From UBA4615 sp044359175 (GTDB lineage: Bacteria > Pseudomonadota > Gammaproteobacteria > Burkholderiales > Burkholderiaceae_E): DNA of 7,545 nt. The DNA lies in assembly GCA_044359175.1 (NCBI GenBank), contig JBIKMO010000221.1:1-7545 (forward strand). Reading direction: 5' to 3'. The notes below the pieces were generated by a model that saw nothing but the letters and a program-made list of their open reading frames with translations, was not told where the DNA came from and made no database searches. This document shows positions 6,516 to 7,545 of the stretch, piece after piece (the first letter of the stretch is position 1; each line of letters opens with the position of its first letter). The position numbers and the translations under genes were made by a program.

Positions 6516-7244
6516 TCAGCCCGGCGGCGCCGGGTCGTCCAGCGCGCGCAGCAGCGCGTCGCCCACCGCGTCCGGCCGCTCCAGCGGCACCAGGTGCCCG
6601 GCGGCGTCGATCGCCTCGAACGCGCAGCCGGGCGCGGCCTGCGCCGCCGCGCGCATCGTCGCCGCGGGCACCACCTGGTCGCCGGCGGCCGCCACCAGCC
6701 GGCGCGGCCCGCGCCACGCGGCGAGCACCGCCTCGCGATCGGGCCGCGCGATGCACGCCGCCAGGTGCGCGAGCAGCCGCTGCGGCCCGTAGTCGTCGGC
6801 CTGCCGCTCGCGCGCGGCGCGCAGCGCCGCGTCCTCGAGCCGCGACGGATGCATGGTCAGCGGCGCCTGCAGCGCCACCAGCCGGCGGTGCGCGTCGGCG
6901 CCGCCCGCACCCACCGTGCCGATCGCCTTGCGGCGCACCTCGCGCTGCGCGTCGGTGTCGGCGCGTGGGTGGCTCGCCAGCAGCACCAGGCGCTCGATGC
7001 GCTGCGGCGCGGCCTCGAGCATCGCCATCGCGACGTAGCCGCCGAACGAGAAGCCGGCGAGCGCGAAGCGCGGCGGCGCTTGCGCGAGCAGCGCCTGCGC
7101 CAGCGCCTCGACCGTGTCGAGCGCCGGCAGCGCCGGCGCGTGCCAGCGCACCGCGCCCGGGCGCCGCGCCGCCACGTGCGCGGCGACGCCGTCCCACACC
7201 TCGGGCGAGTTGTTGAGCCCGTGCAGCGCGAGCAGTTCGGTCAC
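6516..7244 (-). CDS. Small alpha/beta hydrolase (first of two), GTG start
   Basis: This 242-residue protein is an alpha/beta-fold hydrolase of the short esterase/lactonase type. Visible elements, numbered from the GTG start, are LLALHGLNNSPEVW (4-17) with the oxyanion HG; the nucleophile elbow AGFSFGGYVAM (63-73) with Ser66; AAAGDQVVP (185-193) with the acid Asp189; and DAAGHLVPLERPD (213-225) with His217. The cap region (about 100-170) is Arg- and Ala-rich. There is no signal peptide, so it should be cytoplasmic. The GTG at 7244 is chosen because the conserved first strand (ELLALHGL) begins at once and because GTGA overlaps the TGA of the upstream oxygenase gene by four bases, with AAGGCAGG about eight bases upstream. 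The frame remains open to 7379, but that part lies entirely inside the oxygenase gene and reads as an Arg-rich shadow. It shares little obvious similarity with the second hydrolase beyond the catalytic motifs. The substrate is unknown, possibly an ester or lactone. Confidence 0.9.
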   Translation of the reverse strand: MTELLALHGLNNSPEVWDGVAAHVAARRPGAVRWHAPALPALDTVEALAQALLAQAPPRFALAGFSFGGYVAMAMLEAAPQRIERLVLLASHPRADTDAQREVRRKAIGTVGAGGADAHRRLVALQAPLTMHPSRLEDAALRAARERQADDYGPQRLLAHLAACIARPDREAVLAAWRGPRRLVAAAGDQVVPAATMRAAAQAAPGCAFEAIDAAGHLVPLERPDAVGDALLRALDDPAPPG

Positions 7245-7543
7245 GACGACCGCCTGCCTTCGCCGGCGATCCGGTCGCCCTCGACCCAGCACGCGTGCGT
7301 GCCCGCGGCCAGCCGCTCCGGCAGCACGACGGTGGCGAGCGGCCCGCGCGCGATGTCGGAGGCGTCGAACACCAGGCACTCGCCGCGGTCGGCGCGCAGG
7401 TCGGCGACGATCGTGATGAGGTAGCCGTCGTCCTCGGCGGTGGCGCCCACGCGCCGCGCCACCTGCGGCTCGCTGCCGAAGCGGCCCTCGCCGTACTCGT
7501 AGCGCTGCGTCGCGCCGGTGAGCAGGTCGTAGCGCTTGAGCCC
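7241..7543 (-). CDS. Carotenoid cleavage oxygenase family, C-terminal fragment
   Basis: The last 100 residues of a gene that enters from the right edge. They show the C-terminal pattern of the RPE65/carotenoid cleavage dioxygenase family, which includes lignostilbene and apocarotenoid oxygenases. These non-heme iron enzymes split a C=C bond with O2, the iron being held by four histidines on a seven-bladed propeller. Seen here are LKRYDLLTGATQRYEYGEGR (fragment residues 2-21), GSEPQVARRVGATAEDDGYL (23-42), a strand ECLVFDASDIARGPLATVVL (55-74), and LPERLAAGTHACWV (74-87). In the family the last segment reads LPxRxPxGFHGxW and its histidine is the fourth iron ligand; here that is His83, with the preceding Phe replaced by Thr. 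The stop TGA at 7243-7241 overlaps the GTG of the next gene. The catalytic N-terminal three quarters lie outside the window, so the cleaved substrate (stilbenoid, apocarotenoid or other phenylpropene) is open. Confidence 0.88.
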   Translation of the reverse strand, partial: GLKRYDLLTGATQRYEYGEGRFGSEPQVARRVGATAEDDGYLITIVADLRADRGECLVFDASDIARGPLATVVLPERLAAGTHACWVEGDRIAGEGRRSS

Positions 7544-7545
7544 GG

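Noticed and set aside
5563..6792. 409-codon plus-strand frame opposite the second hydrolase
   Set aside because: His/Arg/Ala-rich composition with no motif; the opposite strand carries complete catalytic-triad motifs.
6481..7197. N-terminal extension of the second hydrolase to a 501-residue protein
   Set aside because: The extra part is Arg/Gly/Ala-rich and overlaps the first hydrolase. The GAGGAG before 6480 and the family length support the short form.
5360..7545. Defence island, toxin-antitoxin or mobile element
   Set aside because: All genes here fall in metabolic families; no transposase, integrase, terminal repeats, CRISPR-type repeats or toxin-like small genes were seen.

Overview
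The window is a very GC-rich stretch of bacterial chromosome that looks betaproteobacterial, most likely Burkholderiales. The main reasons are a Bug/TctC-type periplasmic solute receptor (a family greatly expanded in that order), strong G/C third-position bias in every gene, and tightly packed short operons. No rRNA, tRNA, CRISPR array, insertion sequence or phage gene is visible, and no stretch over 300 bases lacks a gene.

Left part, plus strand (1-1511): the last 48 residues of a DUF423 (YgdD-like) small membrane protein; an unrecognised 153-residue protein (286-747) with a good ribosome binding site; and an intact 226-residue flavin reductase-like FMN-binding split-barrel protein (831-1511). 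The last of these meets the next gene tail to tail with only 6 bases between the stop codons.

Right part, minus strand (7545 down to 1518), in order of transcription: the C-terminal 100 residues of a carotenoid cleavage oxygenase (RPE65/lignostilbene dioxygenase family); a small alpha/beta hydrolase starting at a GTG that overlaps the upstream stop; a second alpha/beta hydrolase; a broken second flavin reductase-like gene; a Bug-type receptor whose ATG overlaps that gene's original stop; and, after a 99-base gap, a 908-residue fusion of an ADP-forming acyl-CoA synthetase to a GNAT acetyltransferase (Pat/PatZ family, protein lysine acetyltransferase). The oxygenase, the hydrolases, the flavin reductase relic and the receptor look like one operon for uptake and breakdown of an organic acid or aromatic compound. 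The substrate cannot be read from the sequence. The Pat-like gene is a general metabolic regulator and may be only a neighbour.

The most informative oddity is the broken flavin reductase at 5357-5676. Its first ~68 residues and its C-terminal segment both align to the intact paralogue at 831-1511, but about 115 residues in the middle are missing and the two halves lie in different frames. It is a clean internal deletion with frameshift, in inverted orientation to its intact relative. A second point is that the Pat-like protein keeps a histidine (His260) at the position I align with the phosphohistidine of ADP-forming acyl-CoA synthetases, which is Asn in E. coli PatZ as I recall it. I do not see a convincing wholly new system here.
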